The notes under the pieces: generated by a model
The model's database searches: none
Told to the model about the DNA's origin: nothing
Seen by the model: the letters and a program-made list of their open reading frames with translations, nothing else
Shown: one piece after another, positions 35,990 to 49,017 of the stretch
Layout: each line of letters starts with the position of its first letter
Numbering within the stretch: position 1 is the first letter of the stretch
Assembly: GCA_951217055.1 (NCBI GenBank)
Contig: OX578285.1
Span: 52,144,024 to 52,208,023 of the forward strand
DNA length: 64,000 bases
From: Gerris lacustris
Taxonomy: Eukaryota; Arthropoda; Insecta; Hemiptera; Gerridae
Direction: 5' to 3'
Translations under genes and position numbers: made by a program

Positions 35990-37750
35990 GGCTGTTGTGT
36001 CAAATATTATAATCTATTATTAATGTAATTTTCATGTTTCAACAAATCTAATAACAAAATTTTAAATGTTCAACAAATGCGACTTTATAATAAAAAGAAA
36101 TTAGAAACTAGTTACATATTTACAATTGTACGTGTAAACAAAGGAATGTTTGCTTTAAATTATTTTAATTTTTTAGAAGAAATGTCTTTGTCGTGACATT
36201 TGCTTAAAAGACTGTTTTTAACTATTATTATCTTCTTTCGTCTACACAGTAGTTGGTAAAATCCAACATCTTACTCCGCGGGTCTTAACCATTTATAGAA
36301 TTTAACGTTTTCATTTCTAATATATAATTTGCGAACGATATTATCTATCTTGCTAACTTATATTAATGCAATTTGTAAATTAATATAATCACACCCATTT
36401 ATAGATACATTAAAACTTTGAGCCCAAGTATCGACATTATCTTCAAGGTTTTAGCAAGGCTGGATAACATTACAATTTTATTTCTGATTTGACCACAGGA
36501 AAGCTTACATTTCTACGTTATACCAGTTGTTTACAATGTGCTATTCGATAATTACATTAACAACATGTATGCATGCATTTAAAGACTAGAATGAAAATTA
36601 CAGTTACATAAAATTTAAATTAAATTGATTAAACGTAAGAGCTTCGAGTGGTAATACTTTAACCGTCTAGAGAAATACAGCAGGCTTTAATATATTCAAG
36701 AATATAACCATCCTAAAAATTTCAAATTTCCAAATAAGTTTAAAACACTTAAAATGTGTAGTTTTTAAAAAACCTAAACATTTTCCATTATTAATAATCA
36801 GCTTGAAAACCAATACTTTTTATCGGAAGTCAACTTATAATGGCCAACAAAAATATCGCCTATTGCTATTTATTATATAGACTGTATTGTCCACTAATAG
36901 CCGATCTGTCCGGCTTCACTCGCGAAATAATTTTTAAAAAAATTGATCTCAGAAAAGCACTCGCACTACAATGTTTTAAATCAGACAAAACAGCCGCCAT
37001 TGTAAATCCCCATGTTCTAAAAATAATAATTTGACGAATTGAAATTAACGAGTTTTAATTTTAATAATAATACTATAGAGAAATAAAGAAGTAAGCATTT
37101 AAAAATAAAGTTAAAAGAAAAAAAGTTGGCATTCAGTCTCAATGTCGGTCTCTCCCTAGGCATTCTTACTGTTAATATATTCCTTGGATTTAACATTTTA
37201 CAAGGTTGAAACCACAGTATAACTTATTTAATGTAAAACATCGTATGTATTTATTTATTTTTCATTAAAGAAGCTATAATATGAAGGGTTTAATTCAATT
37301 TCGTCCGACACCTTCCATTCGACGCTTAAAGTAAACTTTGAGACAACTGTTTGATCGGGCAAAGCTAATGATAATTATATAATTAGGAGAGTAGTTTCAG
37401 AGCCCCTGGTACGTGAAAATCAATCATAGACGTAATAGGATATGGATTAGGTCTATAGGTAGCCACTAATTAGTTTCTATCGACCCTAATTAGATCAGCA
37501 ATAACTAATAAGGTCAATATTATACAACTAAATTGCTACAATATTAGCTGTGCAACAGTTTCTCCCCCCGAGGTTCTGAACCCTAGTTGCTAGCCCAAGG
37601 GTTTTACGGATGTTAATCACCTAAGGTGAATTACAGGTGGTGATGTACTCTAGAGCAGATCAGAGATTAGAGACTGTGCTTGTATTCCCAGAGACGACGA
37701 AGTATATTTTCCCTCGCTCTTTTCTTTCTTACTCCCTACATCTTTTGTTT
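35990..37750. other. No recognised feature
   Basis: AT-rich DNA. A 64-codon frame at 36840 shows no family resemblance. Confidence 0.45.
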
Positions 37751-37754
37751 ATGA

Positions 37755-38065
37755 TCCACCATCTGGATTAAAAACAGCAGCCATTTATATGGAGAATTCG
37801 AGATGACGATATCTCCGGAACAAATTGCACTAGAACGGTGTAACTTAAAAGTTAACTTCTTTTTATGGCATGAAAAACATTTATCAGCCATTTTGATTCA
37901 AGATGGTGGCCATTTACATGCAAAATTTATCAAATCGACATATCCTGATCCAATTGCAATAGAACATAGAAATGTTATAAGTAGATTTCTATTTGCTTTT
38001 AGGTGTTTGTTCCAAAAGTTTTAATCCACCATATTGAATCAAGATGGTGGCTGTTTATTAAGCAA
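37755..38065 (+). repeat. Degenerate tandem repeat with CAAGATGGTGGC motif
   Basis: GATTCAAGATGGTGGCCATTTA (37898) and AATCAAGATGGTGGCTGTTTA (38035) are about 137 bp apart, and an inverted relative (CCACCATCTGGATTAA) lies at 37757. CGGAACAAATTGCACTAGAA and TGATCCAATTGCAATAGAA repeat at the same spacing. The AAGATGGCGG-like motif also occurs in the group-B body. Confidence 0.55.
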
Positions 38066-38069
38066 TGTA

Positions 38070-39050
38070 GGGTATGGAGGGGGGGGGGGAGTCCACGTGG
38101 ATAGAGGCTTTGACAAACAATTTAACATCTGGGATTAACTTGATGACGAGCTAGCTCAAGAACGAGCAAGTCTAGAGATATTTTGCCAACCCCTTTACTC
38201 CATGCGATAGATTAAGGAAGTATAATGTAAGATAGAACGCAGCGGAAAAATTAGCGGCAGTAATTGTCCGCCTATGTAGGGGAAGAGCAGGAGCTGATAA
38301 AATGGATTACATCTCGCGTGGGTGAACATTACAGAAGTTTCTCTGGATTTCGCCCACCGCGTTATATCGCGCTGTGTATACATGGCACCCCTCAATTTTC
38401 GCCGACGGGTAAACGTAACATTATGTCTAGAGACAGGGACTACAAATTCTTCTACGTCTAATAAAATAATTTCTTTATCAAATGTGATGGTTTAGTTATG
38501 AATAAATTTAAAGGTACCAATATAAAAATTTTGGATCGGTATGTCGACAGATAGTTCGACGGGTAATAGATATATAGACCGACAGGTTAACCGTCGAAAG
38601 ACTGCTTGCTACATATGTAGCCATCTTGATAATAAGAATCCTTGAAACGATGTTACATAAAATAACAAGGAGACATTTATTGTTAGGTTATAGAAATATA
38701 AAAAAGAACGCAAGACAAACTAGTAGTGGTTCAAGGCTTACAATAAAAAAATATATAAATTAAGTTAATCTGATGCAAAGAATACTGGTACTAGTACACT
38801 GTCATTCGTCAAATATTATATTTGACCTTCCAGGAATATCTAGCTTTAATTTAAACACATACGAAAGAAACTGAGTAAAAAATTCTAATAAATTTTACAT
38901 AAACATATTGCTTTCAGAATATTATTAAGTGGCTTTAAGTAGAACTGAGACAACGGATGTGTCGACACGGATAAAAGTCTGCTCTTTATGCATGATAAGC
39001 TTTCTCCTGCGAGTTATTAAAAAACTCCTGAAAAAAGGCCAAGTAAGTAG
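38070..39050. other. No recognised feature
   Basis: AT-rich apart from a short G run at 38082-38090; nothing supported. Confidence 0.45.
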
Positions 39051-39059
39051 ACTAGAATA

Positions 39060-39830
39060 ACAATTCCTCCTTCGAGATAAGGAATAATTGATAAGGGGAG
39101 AGATAGGAGGGGGAGAGACAGGCAAGATGGCGTGGTAGGGGTGGGAGGGATTAAGGCAGAAATAAGATGGCGGAGGGTTGAACGTCCGTGGGATGGTAGC
39201 CGTTCTTTTAGGAATTAATCTTAGGTTTAGGTAGGTCTAAGTAAGGGCCAGGGCTCAGACCCTCTCCTGTGGGGGAGAGAGCTTCTAATTATAGTTAGGT
39301 ATTAGACGGAACATTTGATCCCTCCTGCCCCGAAACCCGGTACAAGCAACAATAAGACTAGATATACCTCTTAAAACGTGACTGCGCATCTCATCGCCTT
39401 CTTCGCGGTCCTTCCGTCCAGAGGTGGTCTCCTGAGCAGCCTAAATAATTGTCCCTCTTCCCGTGTTCTCCTCATTTTTACTGCTTGTTCCAGACTATTT
39501 TTTGTCTTTATTTTTATTTTTATTTTTTTTATAATTGGTAGATGTGTGGGAGAGGGGATGTGTGAAGCGCGTGCGCCCCGTCTAAAGCCCCACCTTTCAT
39601 CGACCCGCGGTCCCAGAGCGCCCTCGCTAAACCTGCCGCCTTACGGATTTTTCATTGAGCCGAGTTTTACTCCGGAGTTTTTACCATTCATTCATGAGTC
39701 CTCTTGTGACACCCTTTCTCCCGCCGTATGATTCCTCTTGTATAATCACCGGCTACCCTTGACGCCTTAATTTCAAGACCTTACCTTGATTGAGTTAGAC
39801 GACCAGGGTTACCTCGGCCCATCTCAGCCT
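39060..39830. other. GC- and CpG-richer patch, function unknown
   Basis: Noticeably richer in GC and CpG than its surroundings (for example AAGCGCGTGCGCCCCGTC near 39564). A 117-codon plus-strand frame (39378-39731) starts with a hydrophobic stretch and later becomes Pro/Arg-rich. I recognise no domain, splice signal or family. It may be a decayed element, a promoter-proximal region or an unrecognised exon. Confidence 0.35.
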
Positions 39831-39921
39831 TGCACAACCGACTAAACGACAATAAATTACCAGTACATTCTTTTTAACATTCCTTGTTATAAAATATTTT
39901 AGCAACATTGTAATCTATATA

Positions 39922-39960
39922 CAATACTAGCCTTCCCCCGCCCCCCGCGTGGGGCTCATG
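39922..39960 (-). mobile_element. Candidate Helitron 3' terminus
   Basis: The minus strand reads GCCCCACGCGGGGGGCGGGG, then GAAGG, CTAG and T. A short GC-rich hairpin about ten bases before CTAG, followed by T, fits the 3' end of animal Helitrons. The 5' end was not found, so the extent is unknown. Confidence 0.45.
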
Positions 39961-39964
39961 CTAT

Positions 39965-40843
<879 letters not shown>

Positions 40844-41231
40844 CATGTAACATGGAGTTATACTAGACTTGTCTTGTAAACATAAGAAAGTCTAAATGCG
40901 GTATATGGGTGTTCTGTAGAGAGGGTTTGGTATGTTGATGTAGGTAGAGGTGCCAAGGTGCAGCTGTAAAGCCAGTGTTAACCAAATCAATTTGTCACTA
41001 CAGTTTTTATAATGATCTTTTAATGATGATTTAAAAATATTAAAGTGTTATCATGACCGGACTTAAATGATTATGACTGGTGAGAGGGTTTGGGTAGGCG
41101 GTAGACTATAAATGTAAAGTGAAGTCTCATTTATCTTCACTTTTTGTCTTGTTTATCATCAACTCTTAGGTTAGCATATATATGGTCAAATAAAGCCGTA
41201 GTTTGTGATTTTTTTGGAAACACTGCTGTTT

Positions 41232-41574
41232 TAAGGCTCTACCGCCCTTTGAGGTTAGAAAAATCATTAAAATGAAAATTTTATTGGTTCTAGGCAAAAT
41301 ATCAAAAAAGTACAGGCTTCATTCCTAATTTTAATTTTGCACAATTTGAACCCTATTTCAACTCCCTACTACAATAAATACTACAGCTATTTCAATACAA
41401 CGAGTTTTATCGTTGTATTGAAATGGCGCCTGTACTATTTATCATTGGAAGTTGAAATAGGGCTCAAATTGCGCAGAATTAAAATTGGGAATGAAGAATG
41501 TACTCTTACGGCTTAGAACCAATAAAAATTTAATTTTACTGTTTTTTCTAACCTCAAAGGGTGGTAGAGCCTTA
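41232..41574. mobile_element. Near-complete palindromic element (343 bp)
   Basis: The whole element is a palindrome with almost no loop. The ends are TTAAGGCTCTACC and GGTAGAGCCTTAA. Arms share CCTTTGAGGTTAGAAAAA, ATTGGTTCTA, TTCATTCC and AATTTTAATT. At the centre CAATACAACGA faces TCGTTGTATTG (about 41393-41421). No coding. The target duplication is masked by the palindromic ends. Confidence 0.88.
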
Positions 41575-41579
41575 AGGTT

Positions 41580-43185
41580 AGATATTAAGCCTTAGGTTAA
41601 CAAAACCACCTGATTTATAACCGAGTTTAAAGAAAACCTTACATAAGACCGATTCAACGAAAATATACAAAAAATTACTTTCTCGGATAAAATAAAATTA
41701 TTAGGACAATCTATACGAGTATATCTTTCTGAATTTTAAGCTGTAATAATAACGAGGGTTTTTTTTGCTTGCGAAGAATTGAAGCATCATCACACTTCAC
41801 AAAATGAGTCGTAAACGCCTAAATCGGGAAATACAAATCTCTTCATGATAGTTTAGAGTATTTTAGTTGTATAGTCCACTTTCCCCTATTATCCGATTTC
41901 TCTTTTTAGTTAGAAAGAGGAGGAAATAATACATTTCAAGGTTTTTTGCCTGTTACTAAACTCATAAAAAATAATAGATTGTTATCAATAAAAATCTATC
42001 AATGTTTAGCCTTGCCGAGTTGTAAGTATACGACTGTTTCGTTCTTATATTCCTTTCACTTTAAGATTTTTCAAGATTCGGTTATGAAAGAATGATTTAG
42101 AATACTGAAAACGGCATTGTTTACAGCCTCGCATTGTTAAAAAGTTTCGGTTACACATTTGTCGCCCCTGAAATCATCGTTAGAGGTACTATCTGAGATG
42201 TGATGAAGCGGATTTTTATAAAGGATTAGTTAAAATATTTTATTGTGCCAGGTTACCCTAAATAACAATTGCTTAAATTTAATTCGGCCTTTCTAAAAGT
42301 CGAATCTACAAATAACCTGTGTATTGTTGCACGATCAGGTGTGAGTACCTAAGATGCTGCTTCTTTATGTTTAGGTGTATTCTGAATATTTACGAACAAG
42401 TTCCTTACTGTGACCTAGACTCAGCAAGGTCGTACAGATCACGAGAGTTCCCACAGTATTCTACTCTATACAAGGAAAAGTAAACAGGTTTAATCCAAGG
42501 GGTGACTGAAGCGACAAGTGCAAGGGACGTATATTTGGTTCAGACTGTCCGGCCTAGCTAGATATCGAGGGGTCTCAAAGACACTATTCTCGGTTAGTAA
42601 GAACTCTTATACAAATTATAACAACCGGTTACTACAATGGTTGTCTGATCATAGTAACCGGTTTTAGAAGACGACCGGTGTCCAGCATCCACCAGACTTC
42701 TCTGTAGCCCTTCTTAGCCAACCCTTCTTGGTAGACCCCTCTCGACGTATCTCATTGAATTATCATAATTCTTTAGATATAGTTTAATGCTTTTTAACTT
42801 TAAATTCCACAGCTTATGGCAATTAATAATTTAAAAAATAAATATAAACAACAACGAATTATTTTACTTTTAACACGGCTTTAAAATCGGATTATATTTT
42901 ACTAGCTGAATACTCGGAATTCTCTACGGAGTGTGTGTTATTTTAAATGATTTTTTAAATTTGATGGTTTAAATACTGATAACAATAAATGAACTCAATT
43001 CACTGCACAGACGGTCAAGAAACAGAAGTTATTTTTACTAAGCAACTTATCCAGATGCCCCAGTTTCCTGCATCCCTCCCCCCTTACATCTATACCCTTG
43101 TTAAAGCCAAAGTTTACCTATATCTATATATAACCTATAATCTTTGAACAATATACACTAAAAGATCTATATCTAATAAATATAA
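41580..43185. other. No recognised feature
   Basis: Mostly AT-rich. A local inverted motif AACCGGTTACTACAATGGTT with a nearby GTAACCGGTTTT copy lies at about 42624-42664. No gene supported. Confidence 0.4.
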
Positions 43186-43195
43186 TAGTAAATTA

Positions 43196-43313
43196 CGCGT
43201 CGAGTGCGGAAAGTAGCATTTTGCATGCGAGTGTGGAGTTTGCACCCGAGCGACAGGGAGGGTTGTAAAACCACACGAGCAATGCAAAATGCCGTTTTCG
43301 CACGAGTTGCGTA
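43196..43313. repeat. Hairpin end of a tyrosine-recombinase-type element (candidate)
   Basis: Two arms of about 43 bp face each other: GAGTGCGGAAAGTAGCATTT at the left and, reverse complemented, CTCGTGCGAAAACGGCATTT at the right, continuing through TGCAT..GTGTGG. The loop is GC-rich. It directly follows the truncated coding fragment on the minus strand. Confidence 0.6.
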
Positions 43314-43364
43314 CCGTACTTTATCTACGATTGTTAGATTTAAATAATAAATACAGAAAAAAAT

Positions 43365-43502
43365 AAACTTGCTGTATGTAAGTTCGTATCTCTCTCTTGA
43401 TAAAGATGGCATTAATTCATTAGTTGTTTTTTTTGCCGAATGAATTATTTCTGGAGGATTATTATTCTCCACATTTTCGTCAAAGTCACTTGATTCACTC
43501 AT
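43365..43502 (-). pseudogene. N-terminal fragment of a putative tyrosine recombinase
   Basis: An ATG at 43502 opens 46 codons: an acidic, Ser-rich start (MSESSDFDENVENN), then LMPSLSRERYELTYSKF. From memory, the LPxxSRxxYExxYxKF pattern is the beginning of the SAM-like core-binding domain of a phage-integrase-like tyrosine recombinase family repeated in insect genomes. After SKF the frame runs into the AT-rich edge of the hairpin repeat, so the catalytic part (R...HxxR...Y) is entirely absent: a deletion derivative. The open frame to 43173 is fortuitous. I am unsure of the family, and the match is short. Confidence 0.4.
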
Positions 43503-43604
43503 TGTTTTTCACTAAAAACTCGATATAAACAGTTACTTTAATAAAAGAACACCAAATTAGTTTTGTTAAATGTAAACAAACTCGCTAATCGTGCGTAAAG
43601 CTGA

Positions 43605-43654
43605 AGAATTCCTCTTCTTTACCGCACTAGCGTGGTAAAGAAGAGGAATTATTT
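43605..43654. repeat. Strong palindrome, AATTCCTCTTCTTTACC arms
   Basis: A perfect 17-bp arm AATTCCTCTTCTTTACC and its inverse GGTAAAGAAGAGGAATT flank a ten-base loop. It lies about 100 bp upstream of the recombinase-like start and could be the other end or promoter region of that element. Confidence 0.75.
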
Positions 43655-43917
43655 AGAACTATGAGACGCGCATGCGCAATGAATACAAGTACGTAAATAA
43701 TCACTTTCTACGCATCTAAACAAAGATATAATGTTTATATTTCGTATCAATCGTAGATGAAGTAAATTACTGATAGCAAGGAGTAGATGTTTACACTTCC
43801 TTTAATAAACTTAATAATAATAATAATAACAACAACAATAAACTTAAAAATTTCTGGAAAGACAAATAAGAAAAAGAAGATAGATTATTACATTTTATTT
43901 CAAATCACCTTTTCATA

Positions 43918-43941
43918 AAAAAAAAAAAAAAAAAAAAAAAT
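43918..43941 (+). repeat. Poly-A tract
   Basis: About 22-24 consecutive A, without a recognisable retroposon body. Confidence 0.85.
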
Positions 43942-43944
43942 ACC

Positions 43945-44750
43945 ACTATGAATTTAATCTTGAAAAAATGCTTTTGTGTTAAATTAGTATTGTTGATCCA
44001 TGAATAAAATTTGTATGCAATAAAAATGTTGTACTTTTAGTATTAACAGCACCTATTGAAGGTTTTAATCTCAGGTTATAGTGGTAAAACAATGTCTTTG
44101 TTATATTATGTTTATTAAATGGGCCTTCTTAAGTCTTTGACTGTTTCTTTTTTTTTTCTTTTGGTAAAAATTAAGGATACATGTGTTCAAAGGTGAGAAT
44201 AGACAAAAAAATCATTACGTATATCGTTGGAAAGCTCTTAAAGAATAGACCAAATACTGTCATGTACAGTTTGGTCATATTTTAATTTTTAAAAAATAAA
44301 AATAAATTTATTACCAATATTTTCATTTTGATGCAATACCAAAAAAATAAAATTTAAAATATAAATTTGCAAAATAAAAAATTACACAAAAGTTTCTAGC
44401 TTAATCCAACTAATCATTTGGTTGCCTGTATAAGCTCCCCTGTGTATATCCCTTGAAACTATACACCCACCCCCTATCATAATAATAAGAATATTTGAAA
44501 TTAACCGTAAGAGGTGCAGTTAAAGTCACTAAATTCTTTTGGTATTCTATTAAACTGCGTATTTTTCTAATATATCCTAAAGTAAAACCATCCCTAGGGA
44601 CCGGATACCCTATTCAAATCATTTCATTTAAAGCAATTTTTAATAATAGCCACATTAGGTGTAGAGTTTGGGCTTCGAATCCAAATTGATAAAAAAAAAC
44701 CTCCAATTCGATGAAAAGGAAAAAGATAGTGCCCTGTAGAGTGATAAAAT
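43945..44750. other. No recognised feature
   Basis: AT-rich DNA; nothing supported. Confidence 0.45.
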
Positions 44751-44754
44751 TACA

Positions 44755-44802
44755 GGAGTACAAGTGTACTCCACAAGAGTACAAGTGTACTTGTACTCCA
44801 GA
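44755..44802. repeat. Inverted repeat of GGAGTACAAGTGTACT
   Basis: GGAGTACAAGTGTACT at the left faces its near-inverse AGTGTACTTGTACTCC at the right, each arm being partly palindromic itself. It lies just upstream of the stem-GAAACC motif. Confidence 0.75.
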
Positions 44803-44828
44803 AGTCAATCCAGTTACCTCAAGATTAT

Positions 44829-44864
44829 CTGAAGAAGGCTGCTTTAGAACAGCCGAAACCGGTC
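44829..44864 (+). other. Stem-loop of CTGANGAN-stem-GAAA type
   Basis: CTGAAGA, one extra A, a perfect stem GGCTG/CAGCC with an eight-base loop, then GAAACCGGTC. This is the clearest copy of a motif recurring in the window. It resembles the hammerhead core CUGANGA...GAAA but has one extra base before the stem. Confidence 0.55.
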
Positions 44865-44869
44865 AATTG

Positions 44870-47800
44870 TTCAAATTACAATTTTTGTGTGAAGACGTTG
44901 TTTGGTTATTGAACTACACCTCTTTCATGATAACGTTGAGTTTTACGTACATAATGAGAGATAATTACTTAATATGTGAGGACTCAACGCATGTATTATA
45001 CAATACAGCTCAATAACAAAACGTTTTCACCAAACATTTCCACGGCACTCGCTCTATTAGATACCTGTGGAATCAGTTCTTTCTTTCTTTCTGATATTAC
45101 TAATTTTTTTGTCAGTATTATCAGAGCGAAATGGCTTCTTGGTTTATGTATTTTTAATCATTATTTGACGGAGGTTTTTAATGTGGAATTAGATGTAATA
45201 CGAAATTGAACAGACGAATCTATCATGGCACTTAATCGAATTAGATTAGCCGGTGAAATGTCAATACATTATATGTCAAGGATATGATCCTCAAATTATT
45301 TAATTATATTCTGATATTAAATTATTGAAATCAAATAAATTTTACCTGGGGCAATGATAGGGTTCCAAAGCCCTGATTCGGCTCGGGCTCACTTCTTCCG
45401 ATACATCCCTTCCGCTGCTCCTTCCTAACAAAGTTTACTAAAATAATCTAATCAATCAATAATTTTATTCCATTCTCACTTTCAAATGATTTTATTTATA
45501 TAAAAGATAAATTACTGTCTTAGATTGAACGGATACGTCGACAGAAACAGTGCATTTCAATAATTACACCGTTAGGTAGAATTAGAACCAATGATTTCAT
45601 TAAAATTCCTAATAGGATATACAGAAAAAAATTTAGGTTATGTAAATGGTTACTAACCATTTACATAATTAGCAACTTACTTCTTGACAAAAAATAATGT
45701 TTCAATTAATGACTATATTTATATTTTTTTTTTCTGTATAACTCTTTTTCTGTACTCGGTCAACACAATTACACAATCGTTAAATAACAAGCAGCATCCA
45801 CTTACTCTTATAACTATTAAAAAAAATTATTATTATTAATGTTATAGTAAGATAGTTATATTAAGTTAGATAGACGAGAATATATATTTGAGTTCTATAG
45901 GCGGCCTAGATTAGGTACGAAGCATACTATTTGAGAGCACTGAAATAAACACTCTTCTAGGAGAACATAGTGCGTTAACATTGGTAATTTTGCAAGTGGG
46001 TATTGGTCTAAACTCGAATCTATATATGACTGACCCGGTTGGCCGGTTCTATAAGCGTTACGGATATAAATATGAAAGTGGGATTAGCGGTGGCGTAGTT
46101 TATCGGGAAAAGTTTTGGTGAGGTAAGGTAAGGAGCGAACTGGACCCGACGTTCCCGACCGACGTCCCAGACATAATTTCAAAATTTTAATTGAGTAAGT
46201 TAGTGAGGTTGGGAGGGGGTCTGTAGAGGGCTCGATTAGTATTTTAGCCTTAAGGTATAAATAATACTAATAATTCATACGAGTAGAGTCGGTGGCAGAC
46301 CTCGTCCCCGCACCTAAGGGCGAGTTATTAGAAAGGCAAGTCAACGAACAAAACCTATTACGAACAAAAACGTGGGCAACGGGTCCACTGTATCTTGCTC
46401 TAATATCTCTATTGCGAACTTGACACAACAACCGGAGCCTCCAACACAGTTTGTTATTTTCCCTTCATTACGGCCCGTTTTCTAACCACCTCCACAAATA
46501 CAAACCCTTTGACTTTTCTCCGCAAACGGTTTCTAGTTCTCGCTCGGTCTTAACTTAAACGCTTTTTCTCCGAAAACCGCCCTTTAACAGTTTATCGATA
46601 CAGGAACCTCGTTTCAAAGAGGTTATCTTTACAGAGCATAACTTATCATATAGTAATTTGGTAGGAGGGTTTACTTTTTAAATTTCTGATTACAGCGTTT
46701 ATTAAAGATTACTTAATAATTAGTTTTGAAGGAGAGGATCCTAACGATGTTTGAATAATTAACTACTCAACTAATGCGCCGTAATTAAAGACTTTGTGAT
46801 AAGGATAAAACAAGGAGTTTCATTTTCCTACATATCCCAATGCATGTAGGATATGTAGGACAACAGTATTTAGTTCTAAATGATTTGACCTAATAATGGC
46901 TATTTAGAAGGATAGGAACGTTGAAGATACATTAGAATGAATTCCCCGCGAAGAGTAACACTTTAATTGACTCCCACACATGAAATAGGGTATATCATGC
47001 GTCGAAAGAAGCTTATTTTTATTAGTACGTCACTTTAATTTGGAGTTACTAACTCCTAATTAAAAAACTGATTTTTATAGGGGTTTTTAAAAGATTTAGA
47101 TTATTGATTATTTTGTTTGTTAGCTCTAAATCTGATTTTGTTATCGTTTTTATGAATCGTGTATTAAATTTAGTATGCAATATTGATTCCAATCTAAAAT
47201 TCATTTGTGAATATGTTTGTACCGACACTTTTAAAGGAATTAAATTCATTCGTCCCGAAATTTGTATTCAGAATTATAAATCAATGACCAAATTAACTTT
47301 TCAGATGATATAATGATTAAAAATGAAACTGGAAGTTTAACCACAAAATAAACAAAGATAATTGATACCTTAATTAACCTTATAACCTTTAAGTAAAATC
47401 ACCCATTTAACCAAAGAAAGAACACGACAGAAAACTTAATTACCAGAGCTATTGACTTAACGGACCTTCAATTTATTCGAGTCAATAATTAATTAATAAC
47501 GTATTGGTTCATTGATTAATAGACGATTTTCATCCTATTAAATTTATATTAATTCTTTGGCACAATAACTTTAACCTTACTGGAAATACTAACCCTTTTA
47601 TCAATAACTTGAATGTCCCAACTTATTTCTCTAGTTTAGTTTATATAAACGGCCTTTCGGAATATATCACACTTTTAAGGAATTCGCCTGCTTTAATTTG
47701 GCACACAAGTCTTCTAACAAACTTTAAAAACTGAAAGATCCAGTACCAATGGATAAATAAATAGTCATCGTCTACCAGATATCTTGTGGTAATTGTATGC

Positions 47801-48140
47801 ATGTTAGTAATGGTGTGCATGTAGGAGAACCCGAGAAACTTCAGTTCACTCAAGTTATTATTTATCTTTTGACTTGGTGATGATTTTTATATTAGAATTA
47901 ACTTCCTAATGTTCATTATCAATGTTTCAAGACGTGAAGTTTTCGTTGTTAATAATGAATATGCCTAAAGAGATTTTTTTGTTTCTTTATTTTACATAAA
48001 TATTATTTACAAATTCGTTTTGCTATAAGTGTAATAAAGATAACAATTTTTATATAGTGACATGGATTATCGTAAGAGGAGAGGCTACCTTGAGGCAGTA
48101 CCACTGTCTTGCATTACATTAATTCAGTACATCAGTTGAA
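44870..48140. other. No recognised gene; two short palindromes
   Basis: A long AT-rich stretch. The structures seen are the 31-bp palindrome TTATGTAAATGGTTA-C-TAACCATTTACATAA (45638-45668) and the hairpin TCCTACATATCC/GGATATGTAGGA at about 46829-46861. Positions 46000-46600 are somewhat GC-richer, without a recognisable exon. Confidence 0.45.
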
Positions 48141-48144
48141 GGTG

Positions 48145-48675
48145 TGATTTATAGCATCAGGTCTCATGGCCAATGCCTCTTTAGCCGGCAGGGGGGTTGG
48201 TCAGGGATATGAAGGGATGCCATGGATTTAACTAAAGGATTAAGGATGGTGATTTAAGGTTTCATGGAATTTAATATAGCGGAGAGTAGCTAGGTCATGT
48301 ATAAAAAGAATTTAAAGGTCGTGGTGAATTATGAGGTTAGAAACGTATAATGGGGAATTGGTGATTTTGCGAAGGATTTTTGATTGAAGGGATTGGAGTC
48401 TACTGGAATTTGAGCGCTTGGTGCTACCCTAGAGCTCAATTCCATAGCTCCAAATGGGTTTAAGGATTGAGTTAAAATAAGGATCTTATTATATAGAGAT
48501 AGGCGGGATCTTTGTCAAGTAGCCGCAAAAGGAGTTTATATCGTCTGTTAGTGTCTGTACGTTTAGTTTTAGTATGTTGAACCCAAGTTAATCGTCGATC
48601 AAGGTGTAGGCCTAGATATCTTGCAGAAGAGGATTGTTGGATCTCTCCTTGGTTGAGGATAACTGAAAATCTGAT
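48145..48675 (-). pseudogene. Decayed Jockey-like RT, C-terminal part
   Basis: Read from 48675: ILNQGEIQQSSSARYLGL, HLDRRLTWVQHTKTKRTD, RRYKLLLRLLD, then a frameshift, KPIWSYGIEL, a stop, GSTKRSNSSRLQ, LRKITNSPLYVSNLIIH and, after further damage, NPLVKSMASLHIPDQPP with CRLKRHWP, a stop and DLM. Segment by segment it parallels the copy at 52211 (YLGLILDRSLTWQQHTKTKR ... NPPRRLKRQWPRDLL). It is older and more broken, with several stops and frameshifts. The region after the RT palm, downstream of the catalytic FADD, is all that remains. Confidence 0.85.
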
Positions 48676-48679
48676 TTAA

Positions 48680-49015
48680 GTACAACTGATTAAGTTATTA
48701 AAGTGCAACAACTGATTTAAGAACTATAACTAAAAGAAAACAAACTACTGAGTTGTCTGAATAAAAATATGACCATGGCAAAGAACATAACCTATATAGT
48801 GAAAACAAGTACAAATAAATTTCTGTTCAAAAAGGCTTCTGAGTTAACACTAAACGATAAATGTAATTGGAAGTTTGATAAACGACTAATTGTTATGAAT
48901 TATTACCGGAAAGTGGAGTAAAGATGTTTTAAAAATAGAAATTTAGGTTACAACGTGAGCCATAACTATTACTAATTGCATTAAATCGCCTCTTAAATAC
49001 TGTTATCTTATACCT
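48680..49015. other. No recognised feature
   Basis: AT-rich DNA; nothing supported. Confidence 0.45.
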
Positions 49016-49017
49016 TA

